DNA from: JBGANR01 sp044222225
Lineage (GTDB): Bacteria > Actinomycetota > Actinomycetes > Mycobacteriales > Mycobacteriaceae
Length of the DNA: 64,000 nucleotides
Assembly: GCA_044222225.1 (NCBI GenBank)
Contig: JBGANR010000016.1
Coordinates: forward strand, 1-64,000
Direction: 5' to 3'
Every line of letters starts with the position of its first letter. The first letter of the stretch is position 1. Positions 7,786-16,517 of this stretch are shown piece after piece. Position numbers and translations under genes: made by a program. The notes beneath the pieces were generated by a model. It did no database searches, was not told the origin of the DNA, and saw nothing but the letters and a program-made list of their open reading frames with translations.

Positions 7786-9204
7786 ACCTCTGTGCACCAG
7801 GCCCCGCCTTTCGACATCGTCATCGTCGGCTCCGGCAGCGGCAATTCCATTCCGGACGACCGCTTCGACGATCTCTCGATCGCGATCATCGACGAGGGCG
7901 TCTACGGCGGCGCGTACGGCGGGACCTGCCTCAACGTCGGGTGCATCCCGACGAAGATGTTCGTCTATCCGTCCGACGTCGCCGAAGACGCACGGCACGC
8001 GCCGGCGCTCGGCGTCGATACCGCTGTGACCGGCACGCGCTGGACGGACATCCGCGATCGCGTCTTCGGCCGGATCGATCCGATCGCGGCGGGCGGGCTC
8101 CGCTACCGCGTCGAGGACTGCCCCAACATCACCGTCTTCCGGCAGCGGGCCCGCTTCCTGCCGCCGGTGGACGACGGCGAGGGCACCGTTCACCGACTGG
8201 AGCTCACCGACGGGACGGTCGTCGCGGGACGTCGTGTCGTCATCGCCGCCGGTTCTCAGCCGGTGATCCCGCCCACGATCGCTGACAGCGGCGTCGACTT
8301 CCTGACCAATGACGACGTCATGCGGTTGCCTGAGTTGCCCGAGCGCATCGTCATCGTCGGCAGCGGCTTCATCGCTGCGGAGTTCGCGCACGTCTTCAGC
8401 GGTCTCGGTTCCGCGGTCACCGTCGTCGTCCGCGGCCCGCGGCTGTTGCGTGCGCAGGACGAGACGATCTCGCAGCGCTTCACCGAGATCGCGTCCCGAC
8501 GCTGGGACGTGCGTCTGCGCACCGAGGTCGCGGCGGCCCGGAACGTCGACGGCGGCGTCGAGGTCGAGTTGTCGGACGGGTCGACGCTCACCGCCGACGC
8601 CCTGCTCGTGGCCACCGGCCGGGCACCCAACGGCGACCGGCTGAACGTCGAGGCCGCCGGATTCGCCCTCGACGACGCCGGTCGAGTCCCCGTCGACGCT
8701 CATCAGCGGACGCCGGTGCGTGGCATCTACGCCCTCGGGGACGTCAGCTCGCGCTACCTGCTCAAGCACGTCGCGAACCACGAGGCGCGCGTCGTGCAGG
8801 CGAACCTGCTCGCGGACTGGGACGAGCCGGTCGCCGCGAGCGACCACCGCTACGTGCCGGGCGCGGTGTTCACCCGGCCGCAGGTCGCATCCGTCGGGCT
8901 GACCGAGTCGCAGGCACGGGAGAAGGGCCTCGACGTCGCGGTGAAGGTTCAGGCCTACGGCGACATCGCGTACGGCTGGGCGATGGAGGACGGCGAGGGG
9001 CTGTGCAAACTCATCGCCGACAAGACGACGGGACTGCTCGTCGGCGCCCACATCGTGGGCTACCAGGCATCGGCGCTCATCCAGTCGGCGATCACGGCGA
9101 TGAGTTTCGGCATCCCGGCCAAGGAGATGGCGCGCGGCCAGTACTGGATCCACCCGGCGCTGCCTGAACTCATCGAAAACGCCCTGCTGGGCCTCGATCT
9201 CTGA
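7783..9204 (+). CDS. mtr: mycothione reductase
   Basis: A 473-residue flavoprotein disulfide reductase that reduces mycothiol disulfide with NADPH, keeping the mycothiol pool reduced in the cytosol. The FAD motif is VGSGSGNS near residue 16. The redox-active disulfide sits in GGTCLNVGCIPTKM (about residues 46-59), the NAD(P)H motif GSGFIAAEFAHVFSGLG is near 190, and the C-terminal WIHPALPELIENALL supplies the catalytic His-Glu pair. The atypical GSGSGN at the FAD site and the spacing around the CxxxxC distinguish mycothione reductase from lipoamide or glutathione reductase. Its presence places the host among mycothiol-producing Actinobacteria. Confidence 0.93.
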   Translation: MTSVHQAPPFDIVIVGSGSGNSIPDDRFDDLSIAIIDEGVYGGAYGGTCLNVGCIPTKMFVYPSDVAEDARHAPALGVDTAVTGTRWTDIRDRVFGRIDPIAAGGLRYRVEDCPNITVFRQRARFLPPVDDGEGTVHRLELTDGTVVAGRRVVIAAGSQPVIPPTIADSGVDFLTNDDVMRLPELPERIVIVGSGFIAAEFAHVFSGLGSAVTVVVRGPRLLRAQDETISQRFTEIASRRWDVRLRTEVAAARNVDGGVEVELSDGSTLTADALLVATGRAPNGDRLNVEAAGFALDDAGRVPVDAHQRTPVRGIYALGDVSSRYLLKHVANHEARVVQANLLADWDEPVAASDHRYVPGAVFTRPQVASVGLTESQAREKGLDVAVKVQAYGDIAYGWAMEDGEGLCKLIADKTTGLLVGAHIVGYQASALIQSAITAMSFGIPAKEMARGQYWIHPALPELIENALLGLDL

Positions 9205-9208
9205 ACGG

Positions 9209-9243
9209 GACGGGCCCCGCAGCCGGTGGCTGCGGGGCCCGTC
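9209..9243. terminator. strong bidirectional terminator between mtr and katG
   Basis: Perfect 16-bp stem (9209-9224 with 9228-9243) and a 3-base loop, lying in the 59-bp gap between convergent mtr and katG. There is no clear T-run, as is common in high-GC Actinobacteria. Confidence 0.8.
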
Positions 9244-9263
9244 GAAGCGGTCTGTTCAGACCA

Positions 9264-11510
9264 TCAGACCAGGTCGAACCGGTCCAGCTCCATCACCTTG
9301 GTCCACGCGGCGACGAAGTCCGTGACGAACTTGTCCCGCGCGTCGTCGGTGGCGTAGACCTCGGCGAGCGCTCGGAGCACCGAGTTCGAGCCGAAGACCA
9401 GATCCACCCGGCTCGCGGTCCACTTCGCCTGGCCGGTGACGCGGTCGGAACCCTCGTAGAGGTTCTCGTCCGTCGCCGACGGCGTCCACTTGGTGGTCAT
9501 GTCGAGCAGATTGACGAAGAAGTCCGCCGTCAGCGCACCCGCGCTCTCGGTGAGGACGCCGACCGAGGAACCGCCGTGGTTGGCGCCGATCGCCCGGAGG
9601 CCGCCGACGAGCACCGTCATCTCGGGAGCGGTGAGGGTCAGCAGGTTCGCGCGGTCGACGAGCAGGTACTCCGCGGGAAGCGGGCTCGCCTTGCCGACGA
9701 AGTTGCGGAAACCGTCGGCCGACGGCTCGAGCGCCGAGAAGGACTCGACGTCGGTCGACTCCTGCGTGGCATCGGTGCGGCCCGGCGTGAACGGGACCGT
9801 GACGTCGTGGCCGGCGGCCTTGGCCGCCTGCTCGACGCCCACGACACCGCCGAGGACGACGATGTCGGCGAACGACACGCGCACGTCACCGGTCTGCGCC
9901 GCGTTGAACGAGTCCGCGATGCCCTCGAGGACCTCGATGACGCCGGCCAGCTGCTCCGGCTCGTTGGACTCCCAGTCGCGCTGCGGCTGCAGACGCAGGC
10001 GTCCGCCGTTGGCGCCGCCGCGCTTGTCGCTGCCGCGGAACGACGCGGCAGCCGACCACGCCGTCCCGACGAGCTGCTGAACCGTCAGCCCCGACGCGAG
10101 GATCTGCGCCTTGAGGGTCGCGACATCCGCGTCGCCGATCGTCGCGTGGTCGGCGGCCGGGATCGGGTCCTGCCAGAGCAGCGGCTCCGCCGGAACGAGC
10201 GGGCCGAGGTAGCGCGACAGCGGCCCCATGTCACGGTGGGTCAGCTTGTACCAGGCCTTGGCGAAGGCGGCCTCGAACTCCTTGGGCTTCTCGAGGAAGC
10301 GGCGCGAGATCTTCTCGTAGGCCGGATCCGTACGCAGCGCGAGGTCCGTGGTCAGCATGACCGGCTGGTGACGCTTCGTGACGTCGTGCGCGTCGGGCAC
10401 GCTCGTCGAGCCCGCGCCGCTCTGCGGCACCCACTGATGTGCGCCGGCGGGGCTCTTCGTCAGCTCCCACTCGTAACCGAAGAGCGTCCAGAAGAAGTTG
10501 TTGTCCCACGTGGTGGGGGTGCTGTTCCAGGCGCCTTCGAGGCCACTGGTGATGGCGTCCTTGCCGACGCCGGTGCCGTAGGTGCTGCTCCAGCCGAGGC
10601 CCAGCTCTTCGAGCGGGGCCGCCTCGGGCTCGGGGCCGACGTTGTCGGCCGGGCCGGCACCGTGGGTCTTGCCGAAGGTGTGGCCGCCGGCGATCAGCGC
10701 GACGGTCTCCTCGTCGTTCATCGCCATCCGGCGGAACGTCTCACGGATGTCGACGGCCGCGGCGAGCGGATCCGGGTTGCCGTTGGGGCCCTCCGGGTTG
10801 ACGTAGATGAGACCCATCTGGACGGCCGCGAGCGGGTTCTCGAGATCGCGCCGGCCGCTGTAGCGCTTGTCACCGAGCCACGTCTGCTCCGGGCCCCAGT
10901 AGACGTCCTCGTCCGGCTCCCAGACGTCGGCGCGGCCACCACCGAAGCCGTACGTCGGGAAGCCCATCGACTCGAGCGCGACGTTGCCCGCGTAGACGAT
11001 GAGGTCGGCCCAGGAGAGCTTCTTGCCGTACTTCTTCTTGACCGGCCACAGCAGACGACGCGCCTTGTCGAGGCTGGCGTTGTCCGGCCAGCTGTTGAGC
11101 GGGGCGAAACGCTGCATGCCGGCGCCCGCGCCGCCGCGACCGTCCTGGATGCGGTAGGTGCCCGCGGCGTGCCACGCCATGCGGATGAAGAACGGCCCGT
11201 AGTGACCGAAGTCGGCGGGCCACCAGTCCTGTGAGGTGGTCATGACGGCCTCGATGTCCGCCTTCACGGCGGCCAGATCGAGGGTCGCGAACTCCGCCGA
11301 GTAATCGAAGTCGGCGCCCATCGGGTTGCCTTCGGCGGGGTTCTTCTGCAACAGCTTGAGGTTGATCTGGTTGGGCCACCAGTCACGGTTGCTGCCGCCC
11401 TCGACCGGGGGCTTCATCCCGCCGGCGTGGACGGGGCAACCGGTGGCCTCGGGCCGGTCCTCGGTGATGATGGGCTGGTCCGCGGTGGCGGTGGTTCGGT
11501 CCTCAGACAC
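9264..11510 (-). CDS. katG: catalase-peroxidase KatG
   Basis: A 748-residue haem enzyme that removes hydrogen peroxide and peroxynitrite; in mycobacteria it also activates isoniazid. The distal haem site RMAWHAAGTYR is at about residues 100-110, with the Trp and His of the active site, and the proximal haem ligand is in ALIAGGHTFGKTHGAGP. Both the N-terminal and the C-terminal peroxidase-like halves are complete. The GTG at 11510 (VSEDRTT) was chosen because AAGGAG stands 5 bases upstream; further upstream sequence is not KatG-like. No furA gene precedes it, unlike many mycobacteria. Confidence 0.96.
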   Translation of the reverse strand: MSEDRTTATADQPIITEDRPEATGCPVHAGGMKPPVEGGSNRDWWPNQINLKLLQKNPAEGNPMGADFDYSAEFATLDLAAVKADIEAVMTTSQDWWPADFGHYGPFFIRMAWHAAGTYRIQDGRGGAGAGMQRFAPLNSWPDNASLDKARRLLWPVKKKYGKKLSWADLIVYAGNVALESMGFPTYGFGGGRADVWEPDEDVYWGPEQTWLGDKRYSGRRDLENPLAAVQMGLIYVNPEGPNGNPDPLAAAVDIRETFRRMAMNDEETVALIAGGHTFGKTHGAGPADNVGPEPEAAPLEELGLGWSSTYGTGVGKDAITSGLEGAWNSTPTTWDNNFFWTLFGYEWELTKSPAGAHQWVPQSGAGSTSVPDAHDVTKRHQPVMLTTDLALRTDPAYEKISRRFLEKPKEFEAAFAKAWYKLTHRDMGPLSRYLGPLVPAEPLLWQDPIPAADHATIGDADVATLKAQILASGLTVQQLVGTAWSAAASFRGSDKRGGANGGRLRLQPQRDWESNEPEQLAGVIEVLEGIADSFNAAQTGDVRVSFADIVVLGGVVGVEQAAKAAGHDVTVPFTPGRTDATQESTDVESFSALEPSADGFRNFVGKASPLPAEYLLVDRANLLTLTAPEMTVLVGGLRAIGANHGGSSVGVLTESAGALTADFFVNLLDMTTKWTPSATDENLYEGSDRVTGQAKWTASRVDLVFGSNSVLRALAEVYATDDARDKFVTDFVAAWTKVMELDRFDLV

Positions 11511-11703
11511 GGCACTCCTTCGGGTCAGGCTGATCGGACTTCTGGGCGTAAGACGAGCGCCGTGGCGTCTAGCGATAGGCCGCGTCGACGCCGGCGCCAC
11601 CGCGTCGACGATACGCCACATCGGACCGTTTCTGGAATCATTCAAGTCTTTGCTGGTCGCGATGATTCCGGCGACGCCGACACGCCACAGGCAGACGAAA
11701 CGC

Positions 11704-12234
11704 TTAGATCGCGCGAGCCGCCGCAGCGGCGAGTGTGGCCGCGCGCATGACCGGGTCGCGGATCGCCGCCTCCGGCGTCGCCCCGCCGAACGCGTCCGAG
11801 GGCGTCCGTAGCCACAACACCTTCGACCAGCCGTCTAGTTCGCCGAGCGTGCGCCACAGCTCGACGACCCTCGGATCCACCCGGGAGCCGACGAACTGCC
11901 AGGTGGGATAGACCCAGGTCCGGCGGCCGTCGGCCAGCCGAACGGCCACGACGCCGCCGCTCGCACGACGCTTGGCGACGCCTTGTTTCGTGATCCCCAG
12001 CAGTTCCTGCACACGCGTCGAGTCGTAGAACGGCCCGGCCTCGTCGTCGAGTCGGTCGAGCCGCGGTATCGCGCCGAGCAGGGCGTCGACGACGACGTCG
12101 ACGTCGCGATCCGTCAACTCGGCGCGACGGACCCGCTCTCGAAGCCCGGCCTCGACGCGCCGGGCGATCTCGGCGATCCGATCGACGTCTGCATGCCGGC
12201 CAACGCTCACGAGACCGCCCTTCATCGAGGTCAA
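11704..12234 (-). CDS. hypothetical DNA-binding-like protein (MbcA/ParS-antitoxin-like C-terminus)
   Basis: A 176-residue protein. The middle portion FYDSTRVQELLGITKQGVAKRR (read in two parts: about residues 87-98 and 99-108) looks like a helix-turn-helix. The C-terminal part, with WSKVLWLRTPSDAFGG and ATPEAAIRDP, resembles the toxin-binding domain of MbcA/ParS/Xre antitoxins (DUF2384), where an Asn-x-Ala/Ser-Phe-Gly-Gly type turn is common. No RES-type toxin is next to it, so it may be an orphan regulator. Start is uncertain between 12234 and the ATG nine bases later. No named function can be given. Confidence 0.65.
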   Translation of the reverse strand: MTSMKGGLVSVGRHADVDRIAEIARRVEAGLRERVRRAELTDRDVDVVVDALLGAIPRLDRLDDEAGPFYDSTRVQELLGITKQGVAKRRASGGVVAVRLADGRRTWVYPTWQFVGSRVDPRVVELWRTLGELDGWSKVLWLRTPSDAFGGATPEAAIRDPVMRAATLAAAAARAI

Positions 12235-12473
12235 CCAGGTCAGCGCTCATCCTCCGCCAGGAGGGCAACCGAGTCAACCATAGTCGGCCGGAATGCGGGA
12301 CTGATAGCAACCGCCTTACGGGATCACGACGGCCGAAGATTCCTCCGGAATGACGCCCGAATCACCGACGTGGAGTTCCGGTCGCCGGTAATGTCGACCG
12401 CAATGCCGAGTCGGACGTCGATGATTCAGGTCGTTGAAAACGAAATGCGAACAGGAAAGTAGGAGAAGTTCAC

Positions 12474-12605
12474 ATGCCGAACGTTCGCATTGTGAACAAG
12501 GGCCTTGATATTCATCGGCCGACTCGAAGCAGAAGAACGCCGCCCGAGTCGATGAACGCGGGAGGCCGGATCCACACGAAGATAGAAGAGAAGAGGACGG
12601 CATGA
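12474..12605 (+). CDS. possible 43-residue basic leader peptide before the stress protein
   Basis: ATG at 12474 preceded by AGGAGAA eight bases upstream opens a 43-codon frame that ends in TGA overlapping the ATG of the universal stress gene (ATGA at 12602-12605). The peptide is rich in Arg and Lys and shows no known motif. The strong ribosome site, absence of other good signals, and exact stop-start overlap argue for a coupled short gene. It could equally be chance. I do not recognise it. Confidence 0.45.
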   Translation: MPNVRIVNKGLDIHRPTRSRRTPPESMNAGGRIHTKIEEKRTA

Positions 12606-13000
12606 GCATCGTGGTCGCGTACATCCCGACGCCCAGGGGAACGGCGGCTCTCACCGCCGCGGTCGAGGAGGCTCGCCGCCGTGGCGAACGACTTCTCGTC
12701 GTCAATCACAGCTCGGGACGCCCCGGTATCAGCCGCAAAGTCGCGACAGAGGAGCAGCTCGAGGCTTTGCGCGTCGACCTTGAGAGCCAGGGGCTCGAGG
12801 TCGAGACCGTTCGCACCGTGGGGCTCGACCCCGCCGAACGGATCCTGGCCGTGACCGTGAACGCGGACGCCAGTCTGCTCGTCATCGGTATGCGACGGCG
12901 GACGCCGGTCGGCAAACTCCTCATCGGCAGCGTCGCTCAGCGCATCCTGCTCGACGCCGAATGCCCCGTCATGACGGTGAAGTCGACGCCAAAGGCGTGA
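12602..13000 (+). CDS. universal stress protein (single UspA domain)
   Basis: A 132-residue UspA-fold protein. It starts with the first strand SIVVAYIPTPRG and ends with the nucleotide-binding loop GMRRRTPVGKLLIGSVAQRI, which fits the G-2x-G-9x-G-S/T pattern of ATP-binding Usp proteins, followed by AECPVMTV. Length is normal for a single-domain member. Such proteins are induced in stasis or hypoxia in related bacteria, but no regulator site was identified here. The start overlaps a possible upstream short gene. Confidence 0.88.
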   Translation: MSIVVAYIPTPRGTAALTAAVEEARRRGERLLVVNHSSGRPGISRKVATEEQLEALRVDLESQGLEVETVRTVGLDPAERILAVTVNADASLLVIGMRRRTPVGKLLIGSVAQRILLDAECPVMTVKSTPKA

Positions 13001-13067
13001 CCTCGCGAGCGAGGCGACGCCGGTGAAGCGGACCGGCGGCGCGTCGCCGCCGGTTCCGTCTGTCAGC

Positions 13068-13640
13068 ATGAGCGGTATGACCGACGAACGTCTCGTCTCA
13101 CGGACGAAGAGAACACGGTGGTACCGCTCGGTCGCCGAGCGATCGGGTGGACCGCTGCCGGCGCAACGCGCCGCCGCCCGGCTCTCGGCATACGTCTACG
13201 GCAACATCATGGCGCTCGCGTCGATCGCGATCGTGTCGAGTGAGGACATCGAGGACGGCCGCGCCGTCGCCGTCGTGGCCGGTACCGGATTCATGACGTT
13301 CATCGCGCACATCTTCTCCGATCTCGTCGCGCACAGCGCCGCGACCACGGGCGACGCCGGGCGCGCCCACATCCTCGAGGAGTTCCGCGACGCACTGCCG
13401 ATCGCGTCCTCGGCTCTGGTCCCATCGGTCATCCTGGCGCTCGGCTGGTTCGGGGTGCTCCCGCCGCACGGCGCGCTGCTCGGCACGGGCGGCGTCATCG
13501 TCGCGCGCATCGCGTCGGTGCAGATCGTCACGGAGCGCGTCCGCGGCAATCCGCTGAGCTTCCGGGTCGTGGTGGCCGGCCTCATCACGGCCGCGGTCGC
13601 GGCCGGCATCGTCTTCCTCAAGATCGCCGTCGGGCACTGA
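13068..13640 (+). CDS. hypothetical integral membrane protein (four helices)
   Basis: About 190 residues. Hydrophobic segments appear around YVYGNIMALASIAIV, AVVAGTGFMTFIAHIF, LVPSVILALGWFGVL and FRVVVAGLITAAVAAGIVF. Conserved-looking polar residues in helix 2 to 3 (HIFSDLVAHS) are the only features. Candidate starts are ATG 13068, ATG 13077 and an upstream GTG at 13023; I take 13068. The 3' end overlaps the convergent MFS gene by 23 bases. Function unknown. Confidence 0.72.
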   Translation: MSGMTDERLVSRTKRTRWYRSVAERSGGPLPAQRAAARLSAYVYGNIMALASIAIVSSEDIEDGRAVAVVAGTGFMTFIAHIFSDLVAHSAATTGDAGRAHILEEFRDALPIASSALVPSVILALGWFGVLPPHGALLGTGGVIVARIASVQIVTERVRGNPLSFRVVVAGLITAAVAAGIVFLKIAVGH

Positions 13641-14823
13641 CGGGCTCGCCGCGTCGCCGATCGAGGCCGCACGCCGCGGCGGCGACGGCCGTCAGCACCG
13701 TCACGAGCGCGACGGGTAACCACGTGGCATGGCCGATCGTCGCGCCGGCCGCGGCCGTCCCCGCGGAGCCGGCCGCGATCTTGAGCGCGCCCACCCAGAT
13801 GAAGACCTGCCCGCGTGACGCGACGGGTGCGTACTCGCTTCGCGCCGCCAGCGTCGCGGCGAAGAACAGGGCGTTGGCGACGCCGGCGAGAACGAAGGCG
13901 ACGAGCGCGGCGGCCAGCGTCGGTGCGGCCAGGACCAGCGCCGTCATCGCCGCGACGACGACGGCGAGGACCGCGACGAGTCGATCGGCGTCGCCGCGGA
14001 GCGGCCGGAGCATGAGCATGGCCGAGCCGACGAGATTGCCGACGCCGTACGCGGCCACGAGGGAGCCCGCGACCGCCGTTCCACCGAGCGCGGGCGCGAC
14101 GGCGACGGCGTAGATGGGCAGCGCCGCGACCGCGAAGGCGACGGTGACCGTCAGGCTCAACGTCCGGCGCAGCGGTCCCCGTCGCCAGATGGTGTGCAGC
14201 GTCTTGATGGGGGACGGCACCGTCACGTCGTCGTCGAGCGGCGGCTGCTTCGGAAGGGCGAGAACCGCCCCGGCCCCGACCACGGCGGACGCGGCGAGCG
14301 CCAGCGTCGCCACGAGCGGGTGCGCGACCGCCGCGATCCATGCGACGGCGGCCGGGCCGAGGGTGCCGCTGATCCCGTAGCTCGCGACATCCCAGCTCTG
14401 CGCTCGCCGCTGACTGCGCTGCGCGGGACCGGCGATCGACGGCAGTCGACTGCTGACTCCGCCGGTGAGCATCGGCCCGAACAGGCCCGAGACGAATAAC
14501 AGCAGGGCGGGCCAGATCGCCCAGGTCACCGGCAGGAGCACCCCCGCCGCGCCCAGCAGCACACCGTGGACGACGGCGGACGCCGCGATGACGCGGCGCC
14601 CGTCGCGGGCGGTGTCGAGACGTCGGGCGACGAGCGGGCCCAACAGGTGCGGTGCGGTGATCGACGCGCCGAGCAGTCCGGCAGCCCATCCCGGCAGGTC
14701 GCAGGCCTGTGCGAGCAGCACGATCGCGACGACGGCACCGCCGTCGGCACTGCGCACGAGAGTCGCCGCGAAGACGTATCGTGCCAGCGCCGACGCGCTT
14801 CCGCCGCCGGTGCTACTCGTCAA
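13618..14823 (-). CDS. MFS transporter
   Basis: A major facilitator of about 401 residues with the 12 hydrophobic segments expected of the superfamily; the loop RRLDTARDGRRV after helix 2 corresponds to the family's basic A-motif region. The start is uncertain: a TTG at 14823 overlaps the upstream gene by 11 bases, and a GTG at 14853 overlaps it by 41; neither has a good ribosome site. It is the last gene of an XRE-cupin, DapA-like, MFS operon, so it may import or export the compound handled by the DapA-like enzyme. Confidence 0.82.
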   Translation of the reverse strand: MTSSTGGGSASALARYVFAATLVRSADGGAVVAIVLLAQACDLPGWAAGLLGASITAPHLLGPLVARRLDTARDGRRVIAASAVVHGVLLGAAGVLLPVTWAIWPALLLFVSGLFGPMLTGGVSSRLPSIAGPAQRSQRRAQSWDVASYGISGTLGPAAVAWIAAVAHPLVATLALAASAVVGAGAVLALPKQPPLDDDVTVPSPIKTLHTIWRRGPLRRTLSLTVTVAFAVAALPIYAVAVAPALGGTAVAGSLVAAYGVGNLVGSAMLMLRPLRGDADRLVAVLAVVVAAMTALVLAAPTLAAALVAFVLAGVANALFFAATLAARSEYAPVASRGQVFIWVGALKIAAGSAGTAAAGATIGHATWLPVALVTVLTAVAAAACGLDRRRGEPVSARRRS

Positions 14824-15700
14824 GCCCGAGCTCGTCGACGACGGCTGCCACACGCGCCCGCTGCTGCTCGTTCAGGCCCCTGATCGGCAGGGGCAGGCTC
14901 TTCGGCGGGACGAGGCCGAGATGTTCGGCGACCGCGGCGATCACTCGGAAGCTGCCGCCGAAATCGGTGTTCAAACGCCATAGCGGTGCGAGCCGGTCGG
15001 ATTCCGCCGATGCATCCCCGGCCTGAGCGGCCCGGGCGATCCGTAATGCGGGCGCGGGCAGGGTGCCTGCGATCACCGAATACCAGGCGTCGCACCCGGC
15101 GATCAATCCGGCGGCCGCCGTCGCGTCGCCGGAGACACCGATGGTGACGCGCTCCGGGATCACCGCGCGAATCTCGTCGACTCGATCCCGAGCCCGCTCG
15201 GGATCGAGCGGGACGCCGGGAATCTTGATCGACGCGATACCGGGCAACTCGGCGATGCGGCCGTAGAGCTCGGTCGAGAACGTGACATGGGTGGTACCGG
15301 GATTGTCGTAGACGGCGACCGGCAGTGAGGTGTGTTCGGTGACCGTGCGATACAACTCGAACACATCATCGTCGGTGAGTGGCTGGTACGTCACCGGTGC
15401 GAGCAGAACGCCGGCGGCTCCGGCCTTCTCGGCGCTCGTCACATTGGCGAGTACCCAGGATGTGCGCAGAGCGCCGACGCCGATGACGACCGGGATATCA
15501 CGGGCGTGCTCGACGGCGATCCGCGCGACCCGGGCACGTTCTTCGCCGCCGAGATACATGTACGAGCCCGTCGAACCGAGCGCGGTGATGGAATCGACGC
15601 GCGCGTCGGCGAGCCGTTCCACCAGTCGGGCGAATGTTCGTTCGTCGACGGCGTCGTCCACGAACGGGGTGAGGGGGAATGCGCCGAGTCCGGTGAACAT
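14813..15700 (-). CDS. DapA/N-acetylneuraminate lyase family protein
   Basis: A 295-residue class I aldolase of the dihydrodipicolinate synthase superfamily. GSTGSYMYL near residue 43 matches the carboxylate-binding GSTGE motif, YDNPG near 133 supplies the catalytic Tyr, and the Schiff-base lysine is in ASIKIPG near 160. It lies between a cupin-type regulator and an MFS transporter, far from lysine biosynthesis genes, so a catabolic 2-keto-acid aldolase or dehydratase role is more likely than lysine synthesis. It follows the regulator after 58 bases. Confidence 0.87.
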   Translation of the reverse strand: MFTGLGAFPLTPFVDDAVDERTFARLVERLADARVDSITALGSTGSYMYLGGEERARVARIAVEHARDIPVVIGVGALRTSWVLANVTSAEKAGAAGVLLAPVTYQPLTDDDVFELYRTVTEHTSLPVAVYDNPGTTHVTFSTELYGRIAELPGIASIKIPGVPLDPERARDRVDEIRAVIPERVTIGVSGDATAAAGLIAGCDAWYSVIAGTLPAPALRIARAAQAGDASAESDRLAPLWRLNTDFGGSFRVIAAVAEHLGLVPPKSLPLPIRGLNEQQRARVAAVVDELGLDE

Positions 15701-15758
15701 GTGTCTGTCACTCCTTCATTTCAGGTCCGTCGAGTAATCCGGCCGGAGCCGTCCTGCG

Positions 15759-16349
15759 TCAATTCCGTCGGCTCGGCCCGACACCGGGCTCGAACACCGC
15801 CAATGAGAACCGGGCGGGCAGCTCGCCCGGGTTCGCATAGGAATGCGCGGCGTCACCGGCGAAGGTCAAGGCGTCGCCGACGTCCAACGCGAACGACTGA
15901 CCGGCGACTGTGACCGTGATGGCGCCCTGCAATACCTGCAGAAGTTCTTTCGTGCCCTGCGAATGGGCTTCGCTCTCGTGTCGTTCGCCCGGTTGCAGGG
16001 TCCAATCCCAGAGTTCGACGACGTCGGGCGGCTCCGTGCCCGCCACCAACACTCCGCGGCCCCCGGATTCTCCGGTCCAGAGCACCGCGCCCTCTCCGAA
16101 GCGCGTCACCGCCGCCGACCGTGACGTCGGACGTTCCACGAGGGCGGGCAGGCCGACGCCGAGCGCATCGCTCAACCTGAGCAGCGTGCCGACACTCGGG
16201 TTCACCGCCCCCTGTTCGACGTTGACCACCATGCGGCGACTGACGCCCGCGGCTTCAGCGAGCCGGTCGAGCGTCCAGTGCCTAGAATGTCGCTCTTGTC
16301 TTACTCGGGTGCCGATCGCCAGAGCCAGCGTCGCGGTGTCCGCATCCAT
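15759..16349 (-). CDS. XRE-family regulator with C-terminal cupin domain
   Basis: A 196-residue protein. Residues 8-65 form a lambda-repressor-like HTH (IGTRVRQERHSRHWTLDRLA, then GVSRRMVVNVEQG). Residues 110-185 form a cupin (LQPGERHESEAHSQGTKELL and ALDVGDALTFAGDAAHSY), including the His and Glu residues that usually hold a metal or ligand. Such regulators normally govern small-molecule metabolism, and the DapA-like and MFS genes follow on the same strand. Start ATG 16349 gives the HTH at the usual distance; an ATG 18 bases upstream is possible. Confidence 0.88.
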   Translation of the reverse strand: MDADTATLALAIGTRVRQERHSRHWTLDRLAEAAGVSRRMVVNVEQGAVNPSVGTLLRLSDALGVGLPALVERPTSRSAAVTRFGEGAVLWTGESGGRGVLVAGTEPPDVVELWDWTLQPGERHESEAHSQGTKELLQVLQGAITVTVAGQSFALDVGDALTFAGDAAHSYANPGELPARFSLAVFEPGVGPSRRN

Positions 16350-16517
16350 GAGTGCATGATACTGCATCGACTGTGCAGTCCGACGGGAATTGTCGCGTCG
16401 CACGGACCACGATCCGGCCGACCGCCCACACGACGCCGCGGTCGCCGCAATAATGTATCCCGTCGCGAGATGCATAGTCAGAACCTGACGAAAACCAGTT
16501 GGAGGCCCGAAGAACCC

